The notes under the pieces: model-generated | Database searches by the model: none | What the model saw: the letters and a program-made list of their open reading frames with translations, nothing else | What the model was told of the DNA's origin: nothing | Shown here: positions 37,576-46,424 of the stretch, one piece after another | Layout: every line of letters begins with the position of its first letter | How positions within the stretch are numbered: the first letter of the stretch is position 1 | Program-made: the position numbers and the translations under genes | NCBI RefSeq assembly: GCF_022023855.1 | Contig: NZ_CP059449.1 | Location: 1,970,501-2,034,500 of the forward strand | From: Azospirillum brasilense | Lineage (GTDB): Bacteria > Pseudomonadota > Alphaproteobacteria > Azospirillales > Azospirillaceae | Length of the DNA stretch: 64,000 bases | Direction of reading: 5' to 3'

Positions 37576-39660
37576 ATGAAAAGGTTTGTTCCGTTCCTGC
37601 TCGCCGTCCTGGCCTTGGCCGCACCCGGAATGGGGAGGGCGGAGACCGGCTCCTGGGTCAAGTCCGGCCCGGTGGAGGCCCGGCTCGTCGCGTCGGTTCA
37701 GGGGGCGGGCGACCTCGCCAAAATCCCTTTGGGGCTGGAAGTCCGGCTGGAGCCCGGCTGGAAGACCTATTGGCGCACCCCCGGCGACGCCGGTTTCGCG
37801 CCGCGGCTGGACTGGTCAGAGTCGCGGAACCTTACGGCGACGGAGCTGATCTACCCGGCGCCGCACCGCTTCACCGTTCTGGGCTTCGAGACGGCGGGCT
37901 ACGACGCGGAGGTGCTGTTCCCCATCGCCGCCACCCCGGCGGAGCCGGGCAAGCCGCTCGACCTCGTGCTGAAGGCGGAGCTGCTGGTTTGCTCGACCAT
38001 CTGCGTGCCGGAGATGGTGGCGCTGTCCCTATCCATCCCCGAGGGACCGGCGACGCCGGGGCCGTCGGCCAACGACATCGCCCGCGCCCAGTCCCTGGTG
38101 CCCGGCGACGGGCGGGCGTCCGGCCTGACCGTCACGGCGGTGCGCGGCCAGGGCGCCGTGCTGGAGGTGGAGGTCACCGCCCGCGAGCCGATGGTCGCCC
38201 CCGACGTGTTCGTGGAAACCGACCCGCCGGTGACCTTCGCCGCCCCCAAGAGCCAATTCCTCGACGGCGACCGGCGCGCGATCCTGCGGATGGACGCGAC
38301 CGACCCGACGCCCGGCCTGAATCTCGCCGGACGGGCGATGACGCTGACCGTGGTCGACGGCAACCGGTCCGTGGAGGCTCCGGCGACCGCCGTTTCCGGC
38401 CTCGGCGGCGCGGCCGGGGCGGCTCCGGCGGGGCTGCTGGCCATGCTGGGCGTCGCCCTGCTGGGCGGGTTGATCCTGAACCTGATGCCCTGCGTGCTGC
38501 CGGTGCTGTCGCTGAAACTGCTGTCCATCGTCCAACATGGCGGGCGGGCGCCCGCGGCGGTGCGCGCCGGCTTCCTGGCCTCTGCGGCGGGCATCCTGAC
38601 CTCCTTCCTGATCCTCGCCGGGGCGCTGGTCGCGGTGAAGGCGGCGGGCGGTGCTGTGGGCTGGGGCATCCAGTTCCAGCAGCCGCTGTTCCTCGTCTTC
38701 ATGGTCGTTTTGGTGACGCTGTTCGCCGCCAACCTGTGGGGCCTGTTCGAGCTTCCGCTGCCGCGCGCCGTCGCCGACCGGCTGGGCGGGCCGGAAGGAC
38801 AGGGGCTGGGCGGACAGTTCGCCACGGGCGCCTTCGCCACGCTGCTCGCCACGCCCTGCTCCGCGCCCTTCCTGGGGACGGCGGTGGGCTTCGCGCTGGC
38901 CCGAGGGGCGCTGGAGGTGTTCGCCATCTTCGCCGCTCTCGGCGTTGGGCTGGCGCTGCCCTATCTGCTGATCGCCGCCTTTCCGCGCGCCGCGCGCCTG
39001 CTGCCGCGACCGGGGCGTTGGATGGTGGCGCTGCGCCGGGTGCTGGGCGGGGCGCTGGCCCTGACCGCGTTGTGGTTGCTGTCGGTGCTGGTCGTCCAGG
39101 TGGGCGAGGTGCCGGCGCTGGCCGTCGCCGTGCTGATGGGCGGGCTGGTCGCCGCGCTGTGGCTGGGCCGCCGGCTGGCGGAGACGGCGCGCTGGGCCGG
39201 GGCGGCGCTGGCCGGGCTGCTGGCCTTGGTGGCCTTCGCCGTTCCCGCCGTTTTCGGCCCCTCCGCCGGGGCGGCCCCGGTGGCCGAAAGCACGGCGGCG
39301 CGCTGGACCGTCTTCGACGAGGCGGCGATCCGCGAGCAGGTGGCCGCCGGGCGCACCGTCTTCGTGGACGTCACCGCCGACTGGTGCATCACCTGCCAGG
39401 CGAACAAGAAGCTGGTGCTGAACCGCGGCACCGTCGCGCAGCGGCTGGAGGATGACGGGGCGTTGACCGCCATGCGCGCCGACTGGACCCGGCCGGACGA
39501 GGCCATCGCCCGCTACCTTGCCCGACACGGCCGCTATGGTATTCCCTTCAACATCGTCTATGGTCCGGGGGCTCCGGAGGGCATCGCGCTCCCGGAACTG
39601 CTGACCGAGGGCGCCGTTCTGGAGGCGCTCGACCGGGCGTCCGGCAAGATCAAAAGCTGA
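37576..39660 (+). CDS. ScsB/DsbD-type protein-disulfide reductase
   Basis: Inner-membrane protein moving electrons from cytosolic thioredoxin to periplasmic thiol proteins. 694 residues: signal peptide 1-22 (FVPFLLAVLALAAPGMGRAE); N-terminal periplasmic domain with the Cys pair in LLVCSTICVPEM; an eight-helix DsbD core with NLMPCVLPVLSLKLL and LLATPCSAPFLG; and a C-terminal thioredoxin domain with DWCITCQANK. The large N-terminal domain is closer to ScsB than to E. coli DsbD. A peroxiredoxin gene follows, which suggests a link to peroxide defence. Confidence 0.9.
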   Translation: MKRFVPFLLAVLALAAPGMGRAETGSWVKSGPVEARLVASVQGAGDLAKIPLGLEVRLEPGWKTYWRTPGDAGFAPRLDWSESRNLTATELIYPAPHRFTVLGFETAGYDAEVLFPIAATPAEPGKPLDLVLKAELLVCSTICVPEMVALSLSIPEGPATPGPSANDIARAQSLVPGDGRASGLTVTAVRGQGAVLEVEVTAREPMVAPDVFVETDPPVTFAAPKSQFLDGDRRAILRMDATDPTPGLNLAGRAMTLTVVDGNRSVEAPATAVSGLGGAAGAAPAGLLAMLGVALLGGLILNLMPCVLPVLSLKLLSIVQHGGRAPAAVRAGFLASAAGILTSFLILAGALVAVKAAGGAVGWGIQFQQPLFLVFMVVLVTLFAANLWGLFELPLPRAVADRLGGPEGQGLGGQFATGAFATLLATPCSAPFLGTAVGFALARGALEVFAIFAALGVGLALPYLLIAAFPRAARLLPRPGRWMVALRRVLGGALALTALWLLSVLVVQVGEVPALAVAVLMGGLVAALWLGRRLAETARWAGAALAGLLALVAFAVPAVFGPSAGAAPVAESTAARWTVFDEAAIREQVAAGRTVFVDVTADWCITCQANKKLVLNRGTVAQRLEDDGALTAMRADWTRPDEAIARYLARHGRYGIPFNIVYGPGAPEGIALPELLTEGAVLEALDRASGKIKS

Positions 39661-39688
39661 AACACAAAAAATTGGGAGTTCAGGAGAC

Positions 39689-40171
39689 ATGACCATTCAA
39701 GTGGGCGACGCCATCCCGTCCGTCACGCTGAAGCATCTGACCGACAACGGGATGCAGGACATCACCACCGACGCGCTGTTCAACGGCAAGACGGTGGTGC
39801 TGTTCTCCGTGCCGGGCGCCTTCACCCCGACCTGCTCCGCCAAGCATCTGCCGGGCTTCGTCCAGAAGGCCGATGACCTGAAGGCCAAGGGCGTGGACGA
39901 CATCGTCTGCTTGGCCGTCAACGACCCCTTCGTGATGCGCGCCTGGGGTGAGAAGAACGGAGTCGGCGGTAAGGTCACCATGCTGCCGGACGGCAACGCC
40001 GCTCTGACCCAGGCGCTGGGTCTGACGATGGACGGCACGGGCTACGGCCTCGGCCTGCGCGGCCAGCGCTTCGCCCTGGTCGCCAAGGACGGCAAGGTCA
40101 CCCACCTTGCCGTGGAGAAGCCGGGCCAGTTCGAGGTGTCCTCGGCCGAAGCGGTGCTGGGCGCCCTGTAA
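39689..40171 (+). CDS. Peroxiredoxin, Prx5 type
   Basis: 160-residue thiol peroxidase that reduces hydrogen and alkyl peroxides. The peroxidatic Cys is in VPGAFTPTCSAKHLPGF (about residue 49), and the Arg-containing LRGQRFALVAKDGKV segment completes the active site. It lacks the AhpC-type C-terminal resolving Cys, so it is of the atypical Prx5 class. AGGAGA precedes the ATG at 39689. It lies 28 bp after the ScsB-like reductase and is probably co-transcribed. A composite repeat follows the stop codon. Confidence 0.94.
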   Translation: MTIQVGDAIPSVTLKHLTDNGMQDITTDALFNGKTVVLFSVPGAFTPTCSAKHLPGFVQKADDLKAKGVDDIVCLAVNDPFVMRAWGEKNGVGGKVTMLPDGNAALTQALGLTMDGTGYGLGLRGQRFALVAKDGKVTHLAVEKPGQFEVSSAEAVLGAL

Positions 40172-40193
40172 GGTAGAGCGGTTTAGCCCTCTC

Positions 40194-40263
40194 CCCTCCG
40201 CTCACGCGCAAACGAAGTTTGTGCTGACGCGACAGGCGGACCTTCGGTCCGCCGAAAGCGGGG
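40194..40263. repeat. 70-bp double-hairpin dispersed repeat, copy 2
   Basis: Inverted, near-identical copy of the repeat at 8547-8616. The GCGGACC hairpin and the outer CCCCGCTTTCGG / GAGCGGAGGG arms match; the loop between the CGCAAAC arms is reversed. It is embedded in a larger inverted pair (CCCTCTCC ... GGGAGAGGG), which continues to 40363. Confidence 0.8.
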
Positions 40264-40340
40264 AGAGGGTGGCCCGCAGGGCCGGTGAGGGGGATGTGCG
40301 TGTCGGTGCGTCCGGCAAATGCGCAACCCCCTCACCCTGA

Positions 40341-40363
40341 CCCTCTCCCCAGAGGGGAGAGGG
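40341..40363. terminator. Bidirectional hairpin between Prx5 and acyl-CoA ligase genes
   Basis: Perfect stem CCCTCTCCCC / GGGGAGAGGG with a 3-base loop, between the convergent stops at 40171 and 40384. A further arm pair (GGTGAGGGGG at about 40284 and CCCCCTCACC at about 40327) encloses the interval in front of it. Confidence 0.6.
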
Positions 40364-40383
40364 AATTGTGCATAGGGTGTCGT

Positions 40384-41982
40384 TCAAGTCATCTTCGTGC
40401 GGTCCCAGGTGGTGTCGGCCACGCCGCGCTCGCGCAGCTTGGCCTTCTGCACCTTGGCGGTCGGCGTCTTGGGGAAGGCGTCCACGATGTCGATGTAGCG
40501 GGGCTGGGCGTAGCGTGGCAGTTCGCGCTCGGCGAAGGCAGCCACGGCCTCCGGCGTCAGGGCGGCGCCCGGTGCGGCGACCAGGGCGACCATGATCTCG
40601 TCCTCCGCCCCCGGAATGCCCGCCGGCACGGCGTAGGCGGCGACCTCCGCCACCCCCTCCAGCCGCGACAGCACCGTCTCCACCTCGTAGGACGAGACGT
40701 TCTCGCCGCGGCGGCGGATGCAGTCCTTGATGCGGTCCACGAAGGTGACGTAGCCCTCCGCGTCCATCACCGCGGCGTCGCCGGTGTGGAACCACAGGTT
40801 CCGCCACGCCTCCACCGTCTTGTCGGGCATCCGGTGGTAGCCGGACAGGAAGCCGAAGGCGGCCTTCGGGCGCACCATGACCTCGCCGACCTGACCGCGC
40901 GGCACCGGGATGTCAGTCTGCGGGTCGCGGATCTCCACCTCGAAATAGCGGTCGTAGACCTTGCCGCAGGTGCCAGGGCGCGGCTTTCCCATCTCGGCGT
41001 AGAGCGGGATGTTCACCTCGGTCATGCCGTAGAGGCTGATGACGTCGCGGACGCCGAAGCGCTCGCGCAGCACCCGCTCGGTGTCCGCCGGGTTGGGAGC
41101 GGCGCCCACGAGGCGCAGGGGATGGTTCCGGTCGTCGGGGCGCGGCGGCTGGGCCACCACGAAGGCGGTGACGGCGCCCAGCGAGTTGGTCACCGTGCAG
41201 CCGTGGCGCCGGATGTCGTCCAGCCAGGAGGAGGCGCTGAACCGCTCGCGCAGCACCGCCGACCCGCCGGAGATCATCGCGGCGTAGAGCTGCATGTAGA
41301 GGCCGTTGGCGTGGAACAGCGGCAGGCAGATGTAGAAACAGTCCTCGTCGGTCAGCGCGAAATTGTCGATGGAGCCCAGTCCGAACAGGAAGCCATGGCC
41401 GTGCGGCATCAGCACGCCCTTCGACAGGCCGGTGGTGCCCGAGGTGTACATGATGCAGGCGTCGTCGCCGGCGCGGGGCAGGGGGCCGTCGTAGGGGGCG
41501 GCGTCGTGCCAGGCCTCCAGCGCGGTGTGCGGCGATCCTTGGGCGGCGCCGGGCACCACGAGCCCGCGCAGGGCGGTCAGGCGGGGTGCGATGTCGGTGA
41601 TGCGGTCCGCCAGAGCGGCGTCGACCACCGCCAGGGCGGCCCCGGCGTTCTCAAGCTGGTGCTCCAGGAAGCCGCCCTTCAGCTCGGTGTTCAGCGCGAC
41701 CATGACGGCGCCCAGCCGCCCCAGCCCCAGCCACACGCGCACGAAGTCCAGCCCGTTCGGCAGCATCACTGCCACCTTGTCGCCCGGCGTCACGCCGAGC
41801 CCGGCGAAGAAGCCGGCCACACGGCCCGCTTGCTCCTGCGCCTCGGCGTAGGTGATGGAGTCTCCGTTGTTCTCTTTGCCGGCGATCATCGTGACGAAGG
41901 TCTTGCCGCCGCGTTCGGCGGCCTGATGGGCCAGCACCTCGGGCAGCACCCAGCGGGCTTCGTTCCGCAAATGCGGATACAT
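40384..41982 (-). CDS. Acyl-CoA ligase (AMP-forming, CaiC-like)
   Basis: 532-residue adenylate-forming enzyme that activates a carboxylic acid to its CoA thioester. The AMP/phosphate loop is YTSGTTGLSKG (about residue 182). The adenine motif region SLYGMTEVNIPL, the hinge WFHTGDAAVMDAEGYVTFVDR and the terminal catalytic PKTPTAKVQK lysine are all present. Overall it resembles crotonobetaine/carnitine-CoA ligases, but the acid pocket cannot be read by eye. Start MYPHLRNEAR at 41982 with GGAGG upstream. Downstream of rnhA on the same strand, though the 111-bp gap suggests its own promoter. Confidence 0.88.
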   Translation of the reverse strand: MYPHLRNEARWVLPEVLAHQAAERGGKTFVTMIAGKENNGDSITYAEAQEQAGRVAGFFAGLGVTPGDKVAVMLPNGLDFVRVWLGLGRLGAVMVALNTELKGGFLEHQLENAGAALAVVDAALADRITDIAPRLTALRGLVVPGAAQGSPHTALEAWHDAAPYDGPLPRAGDDACIMYTSGTTGLSKGVLMPHGHGFLFGLGSIDNFALTDEDCFYICLPLFHANGLYMQLYAAMISGGSAVLRERFSASSWLDDIRRHGCTVTNSLGAVTAFVVAQPPRPDDRNHPLRLVGAAPNPADTERVLRERFGVRDVISLYGMTEVNIPLYAEMGKPRPGTCGKVYDRYFEVEIRDPQTDIPVPRGQVGEVMVRPKAAFGFLSGYHRMPDKTVEAWRNLWFHTGDAAVMDAEGYVTFVDRIKDCIRRRGENVSSYEVETVLSRLEGVAEVAAYAVPAGIPGAEDEIMVALVAAPGAALTPEAVAAFAERELPRYAQPRYIDIVDAFPKTPTAKVQKAKLRERGVADTTWDRTKMT

Positions 41983-42093
41983 CTCGGTCTCCTCCCAACG
42001 ATCTTTTGTCGTTCGTTATCGGAGGGAGCCTAGCGGGACGGCGGGTCCGCCGTCCACAAACCCTTGAGGATGGTCGCCGTTCGCCGGGCGGGA

Positions 42094-42576
42094 TCAGCCC
42101 CGCGCGGCCTGCCGGACGTCGGCGACGCCCTGGCGGGCCAACGCGTCGGCCCGCTCGTTCTCCGGATGGCCGGCGTGGCCGCGGACCCAGTGGAACTCGA
42201 TCCGGTGCTGCCGCTTCGCCTCGTCGAGGCGCCGCCACAGATCCTCGTTCTTCACCGGCTTCTTGTCGGCGGTCTTCCAGCCACGGGCCTTCCAGCCGTG
42301 AATCCACTGGGTGATGCCGTTCTTCACATACTCGCTGTCGGTGTAGAGCCGCACCTCCATGGGCCGCTTCAGGGCTTCCAGCGCCTGGATGGCGGCCATC
42401 AGCTCCATGCGGTTGTTGGTGGTGGCCGCCTCGCCGCCGTACAGCTCCTTCTCCACCCCGTTGTAGCGCAGGATGGCGCCCCAGCCGCCGGGGCCGGGGT
42501 TGCCGCTGCACGCACCGTCGGTGAAGATGTCGACGATCTTCGGGGCGCCGTCGCCGTTGTTCGCTGCGTCCGTCAT
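42094..42576 (-). CDS. rnhA: Ribonuclease HI
   Basis: Cleaves the RNA strand of RNA-DNA hybrids. 160 residues, standard length. All four metal-binding acidic residues appear in context: [34 protein letters not shown] and [11 protein letters not shown]. Start at the ATG at 42576, four bases after the thrB stop, so translation is probably coupled. The ispH-thrB-rnhA order is common in alphaproteobacteria. Confidence 0.97.
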   Translation of the reverse strand: MTDAANNGDGAPKIVDIFTDGACSGNPGPGGWGAILRYNGVEKELYGGEAATTNNRMELMAAIQALEALKRPMEVRLYTDSEYVKNGITQWIHGWKARGWKTADKKPVKNEDLWRRLDEAKRQHRIEFHWVRGHAGHPENERADALARQGVADVRQAARG

Positions 42577-42580
42577 GTCA

Positions 42581-43564
42581 TCAGACCTGATAGCTGCCGC
42601 CGTCGTCGAGCGCGTAGTCGCCGAGCCCGCGGACGGTCTGGTGGAAGCGCAGCTTGCGCAGATATTCCAGCGGGTCCTTCGGGCGCACGAAGGCCCCCGG
42701 CGGATGGTTCAGCCAGTCGTAGAGGCGCGTCAGCAGGAAGCGCAGGGCGCTGCCGCGGCACAGCCAGGGCAGGGCGGCCAACTCCGCCGGCGACAGAGGG
42801 CGGACCTTCTGATAGCTGGTCAGCAGCATCCGCGCCTTGGTGGCGTTGAACGACCCGTCAACCTCGAAGCACCAGGCGTTCATGCAGATCGCGATGTCGT
42901 AGGCCAGGAAGTCGTTGCAGGCGAAGTAGAAGTCGATCAGGCCGGACAGCCCATCGCCGCGGAAGAACACGTTGTCGGGGAACAGGTCGGCGTGGATGAC
43001 CCCGGACGGCAGGCCGACGGGCCAGTTGGCCTCCAGCGCCGCAAGCTCCGCCTCCAGCGTCGTGCGCAGGTCGCGGGCCACCTCGTCGGCGCGCGGCGCG
43101 CATTTTCCAGCGAGATCCTTCCAGCCGTCCAGCGACAGGGCGTTGGGGCGCTCCATCCGGAAGTCGGCCACGGCCAGATGCAGGCGGGCCAGCGCCGTCC
43201 CCAGCTCCGCGCAGTGGTGCGGCGTGATGCGGCGCGGCCACATGCCGGCCAGGAAGGTGACGATCACCGCCGGACGCCCGGAAAGCTCGCGCAGGGCCTG
43301 CCCGTCCGTCCCCTGGACCGGCAGCGGGCAGGCGATGCCCTTGTCGGCGAGATGCTCCATCAGCCCCAGGAAGAAGGGCAGATCCTCCCGCCGGGTGCGC
43401 TTCTCGTAGAGCGTCAGGATGTAGGGGCCGCGCTCCGTCACCAGGAGGAAGTTGGAATTCTCCACCCCCTCCGCGATGCCCTTGCAGGACAGAACGGCGC
43501 CCAGATCGTACTGGGCGATGAAAGCGTTGAGCTCGTCGTCGGTGACTTCGGTGTATACGGCCAT
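42581..43564 (-). CDS. thrB: Homoserine kinase (ThrB type II, aminoglycoside-kinase fold)
   Basis: Phosphorylates homoserine for threonine synthase. 327 residues of the APH/choline-kinase-like fold used by alphaproteobacteria rather than the GHMP fold of E. coli. Markers: [20 protein letters not shown] and [13 protein letters not shown] at the N-terminus, then [14 protein letters not shown] with the catalytic Asp, and [18 protein letters not shown] binding metal. The ATG at 43564 is the natural start. The pathway partner thrC is at 33.1-34.6 kb. Confidence 0.95.
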   Translation of the reverse strand: MAVYTEVTDDELNAFIAQYDLGAVLSCKGIAEGVENSNFLLVTERGPYILTLYEKRTRREDLPFFLGLMEHLADKGIACPLPVQGTDGQALRELSGRPAVIVTFLAGMWPRRITPHHCAELGTALARLHLAVADFRMERPNALSLDGWKDLAGKCAPRADEVARDLRTTLEAELAALEANWPVGLPSGVIHADLFPDNVFFRGDGLSGLIDFYFACNDFLAYDIAICMNAWCFEVDGSFNATKARMLLTSYQKVRPLSPAELAALPWLCRGSALRFLLTRLYDWLNHPPGAFVRPKDPLEYLRKLRFHQTVRGLGDYALDDGGSYQV

Positions 43565-43629
43565 GCCAGCGCCTTACCGGGATTCGGGGCGCCGGTCAAT
43601 GCTGCCGCGGTCGCTCACCCCTGGGCCGC

Positions 43630-44187
43630 TCACAGGGCGATGCCGTCGTAAAGCGCCGCCAGCGGAAGCTCCGCCCCGATGGAGGCCAGCGGCAGCGTGG
43701 CGTCGTCGGTGAAATCCTCGACGATCCAGCGCCGCCCGTCGCGGCGCCAGAGCTGCGCCCGGACGGCGCGGCTATCCACCAGAAGCACCTCCTGCACCGA
43801 GGGGATCTGCATATAGTCGGGCACTTCGGTGCCGCGGTCGTGGCTGGCCGTGCTGTCCGACAGGATCTCGACCACCAGCACCGGATTCGGGGTCGAACGC
43901 TGGCCGGGCTGGTGGGGCGAGCAAGTGACGGCGACATCGGCCTCATAGAAGCGGTCGGTGCAGTCTTCGCGTTCGATGGCGGCTTCCGACAGAACGCGGC
44001 AGGGCGGGCGCAACCGCCGCCGAACCTCGTAAACGACGTTCGCGGCGATCTGGCTGTGTGCCTGGGAGCACGCGTTCATCGCCCGCGGCTGCCCGCCGAC
44101 CAACTCGTAGCGCGTGTCCGGCTCCTGCCGGTCGGCCCAGGCGAGGAACTCGTCGATGTCCATCTTCTGGATGGCCGGGGCGCCCAT
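43630..44187 (-). CDS. Uma2 family endonuclease-like protein
   Basis: 185-residue protein of the Uma2/DUF820 family, which has a PD-(D/E)XK nuclease fold. Visible are the N-terminal MDIDEFLAWADRQEPDTRYE with the conserved ELVGG, the metal-site Asp in YEADVAVTC, and the Glu in LVVEILSDSTASHDRGTE. Family members are abundant in cyanobacteria, often in mobile contexts, with unproven function. It separates ispH from thrB, which usually adjoin, so it looks like an insertion into a conserved cluster. Confidence 0.85.
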   Translation of the reverse strand: MGAPAIQKMDIDEFLAWADRQEPDTRYELVGGQPRAMNACSQAHSQIAANVVYEVRRRLRPPCRVLSEAAIEREDCTDRFYEADVAVTCSPHQPGQRSTPNPVLVVEILSDSTASHDRGTEVPDYMQIPSVQEVLLVDSRAVRAQLWRRDGRRWIVEDFTDDATLPLASIGAELPLAALYDGIAL

Positions 44188-44219
44188 GAACGTCTCCTTC
44201 GCGAAGGCCGGTCCCCGGA

Positions 44220-45200
44220 TTATGCGTCCGCCGGGACCGGACGGGAAGGGGCGCCACCGTCCAGCAGCTGCTTCGGCAGCTTAAAGGTGATGTCCTCGAA
44301 GGCGGTGCGCAACTCCTCCACGGTCACGGCGTAGCGGGCGCGGGCGGCCTCCATGACTTCCTCCACCAGCACTTCGGGGGCCGACGCTCCGGCGGTGATG
44401 CCCAGCGTGGCGACTCCGTCCAGCGCCGACCAGTCGATGTCCGCCGCGCGTTGGACGAGTTGGGCGCGCTGGCAGCCGTGGATCTTCGCCACCTCGACCA
44501 GCCGCTTGGAGTTGGAGGAGTTCGGCGCGCCCAGCACCAGCAGGGCGTCCACCTTCGGCGCGATGGCCTTCACCGCCTGCTGGCGGTTGGTGGTGGCGTA
44601 GCAGATGTCCTCCTTCTTCGGCCCGCCGATCGACGGGAAGCGGGCCTGGAGGGCGGCGACGATGCTCGCCGTCTCGTCCACCGACAGGGTGGTCTGGGTG
44701 GCGTAGGCGAGGTTCTCTGGATCGTCCACCTGGACCGTTGCCACGTCTTCCACCGTCTCCACCAGCACCACGGCGCCTTCGGGCAGCTGGCCCATGGTGC
44801 CGATCACCTCCGGATGGCCGGCGTGGCCGATCAGCACGATCTGGCGCCCCTCGTTGAAGTGGCGCTCGGCCTCGCGGTGCACCTTGCTGACCAGCGGGCA
44901 GGTGGCGTCGAGGTAGAACAGGCCGCGCTGCTCCGCCGCCGCCGGGACCGACTTCGGCACGCCGTGGGCTGAGAAGACCACGGGCACGCCGTCGGGCACC
45001 TGATCCAGCTCGTCCACGAAGATGGCGCCCTTGGCCTCCAGGCTCTGCACCACGAATCGGTTGTGGACGATCTCGTGCCGGACATAAACGGGGGCGCCGA
45101 ACCGCTCCAGCGCCACCTCCACGATCTGGATCGCGCGGTCCACGCCGGCGCAGAAGCCACGGGGGGCCGCGAGCAGGATGGTCAGGGGCGTCTGGGTCAT
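44220..45200 (-). CDS. ispH: 4-hydroxy-3-methylbut-2-enyl diphosphate reductase
   Basis: Last enzyme of the non-mevalonate isoprenoid pathway, an oxygen-sensitive Fe-S reductase making IPP and DMAPP. 326 residues. Three cluster cysteines are in place: [11 protein letters not shown] (C17), [12 protein letters not shown] and [19 protein letters not shown] and the late [15 protein letters not shown] are also typical. The ATG at 45200 fits the family; the frame is open to 45308 but that extension is not conserved in character. First gene of the ispH-(Uma2)-thrB-rnhA cluster. Confidence 0.97.
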   Translation of the reverse strand: MTQTPLTILLAAPRGFCAGVDRAIQIVEVALERFGAPVYVRHEIVHNRFVVQSLEAKGAIFVDELDQVPDGVPVVFSAHGVPKSVPAAAEQRGLFYLDATCPLVSKVHREAERHFNEGRQIVLIGHAGHPEVIGTMGQLPEGAVVLVETVEDVATVQVDDPENLAYATQTTLSVDETASIVAALQARFPSIGGPKKEDICYATTNRQQAVKAIAPKVDALLVLGAPNSSNSKRLVEVAKIHGCQRAQLVQRAADIDWSALDGVATLGITAGASAPEVLVEEVMEAARARYAVTVEELRTAFEDITFKLPKQLLDGGAPSRPVPADA

Positions 45201-45334
45201 GCGCGTCGTTCCGGTGTCTCGAAAAAGGGGGTGTAAGGGTTCGTTCGTCGCAGCGGCGGCGTGGCCTTGTGCCGGCCCCACCGCTTCTCTAAAGTCGTGG
45301 CAGAACACACCCTTCCAACCGTTAGGTCAGACCG

Positions 45335-45922
45335 ATGGACCGCCGCCGCGACCGTAATATAGGAACCCCCGCCCGGAAAAGCCCGCGGGCGCTTGCATTC
45401 GCGAGTCTGGGTTTTCTGGCGCTCACCGGCTGCTCCGGACTCGGGGGCGGATCGAACACGGCGGCGGACGCGGCCCTGGCCTGTCCGAAGGTGTCCATCG
45501 TTCGCGATCTGGCGGAGGTCACCCAGTTCCGCAACGGCGGCGGGCGCGACCTGACGGACGTGACCTCCCGCGCAGCGCTGGCCGATTATTCCGGCAACTG
45601 CGATTACACCAGCGACGGCGTCACGGTGAACGTGAACGTCTTCCTGATCGCGGAGCGCGGGCCGGCCATGCAGGACAACACGGCGAATTACCGCTATTTC
45701 GTCGCCGTCGCCAAGCCGGGCGAGGAGACGCCGACGACCAAATCGGAATTTGACACCTCAGTGACCTTCGAGTCCGGCAAGCTCCGCTCCGGCAGCCGCG
45801 AGGAACTGGCGCCGAAGATTCCGCTCCCCAAGGATGCCAATGGCAAGGATTGGAAGATCTTCCTTGGTTTTCAGCTGACGCCGGAGCAGCTGGCTTTCAA
45901 CCGGGCGCAGATGAAGCAGTAA
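45335..45922 (+). CDS. Putative lipoprotein, 195 aa
   Basis: Exported lipoprotein of unknown function. The lipobox LTGC lies at about residues 30-33 after a hydrophobic stretch (ALAFASLGFLALTGCSGLGG). The mature part is a single mixed domain: CPKVSIVRDLAEVTQFRNGG, then SGNCDYTSDGVTVNVNVFL, where two cysteines could form a disulfide, and IFLGFQLTPEQLAFNRAQ at the end. It is divergent from ispH and is followed directly by the decayed transposase region. Confidence 0.75.
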   Translation: MDRRRDRNIGTPARKSPRALAFASLGFLALTGCSGLGGGSNTAADAALACPKVSIVRDLAEVTQFRNGGGRDLTDVTSRAALADYSGNCDYTSDGVTVNVNVFLIAERGPAMQDNTANYRYFVAVAKPGEETPTTKSEFDTSVTFESGKLRSGSREELAPKIPLPKDANGKDWKIFLGFQLTPEQLAFNRAQMKQ

Positions 45923-46035
45923 GTGGATGGAAAGGACCTGTTCCAGTGGGAGCGTTCTGGATCTGCGCTGTTGGATTTTCTGCACATTGCGGTATGGAAG
46001 CTCTCATGTGCAGATTGGTTTCAGACGGCGGCTGA

Positions 46036-46400
46036 CGGTTGCCGGGCGAAATTTGGGAGCGTATGACGCCATTGCTGCCGAAGTGCCCATCGCACCTGTT
46101 TGGCTTTCACAATCCACGAGTTCCCGAACGGGCGGCCATGGATGCCATGGGCTTAGTCCTGCGGGCCGGCAAACGGTGGCAGGCCTTCGCCTTCCGCTGT
46201 ATTCGCGAGTGAATTGATGCCGGGGTATCGATGCTGTGGTCGGCATCGACTGAAGTTGGCTGGCGGTGGACGATACGATGACCACGGCGCCCTTGGGGGG
46301 CTGGTTCCCACCCAACCGGTCGCGGCATACCGACTCGGACCACTGCCGTCTGGCCAGAAAGGTCGATGGAAGCATCATTCCCGGAAGCGGCTGGTATGCC
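46036..46400 (+). pseudogene. Remnant of an IS5-type transposase
   Basis: Two transposase fragments can be read. From 46054, WERMTPLLPKCPSHLFGFHN and PRVPERAAMDAMGLVLRAG follow the IS5-family N-terminus until the stop at 46210. From about 46237, VGID-stop-SWLAVDDTMTTAPLGG matches the first catalytic-Asp region, where a Trp codon has become TGA. The stretch between the two is deleted, and the C-terminal part is missing. No terminal inverted repeats were found. The gap 45923-46424 holds nothing else I can support. Confidence 0.75.
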
Positions 46401-46424
46401 GTTTCCGGGAACTTTAAGAGCGTG

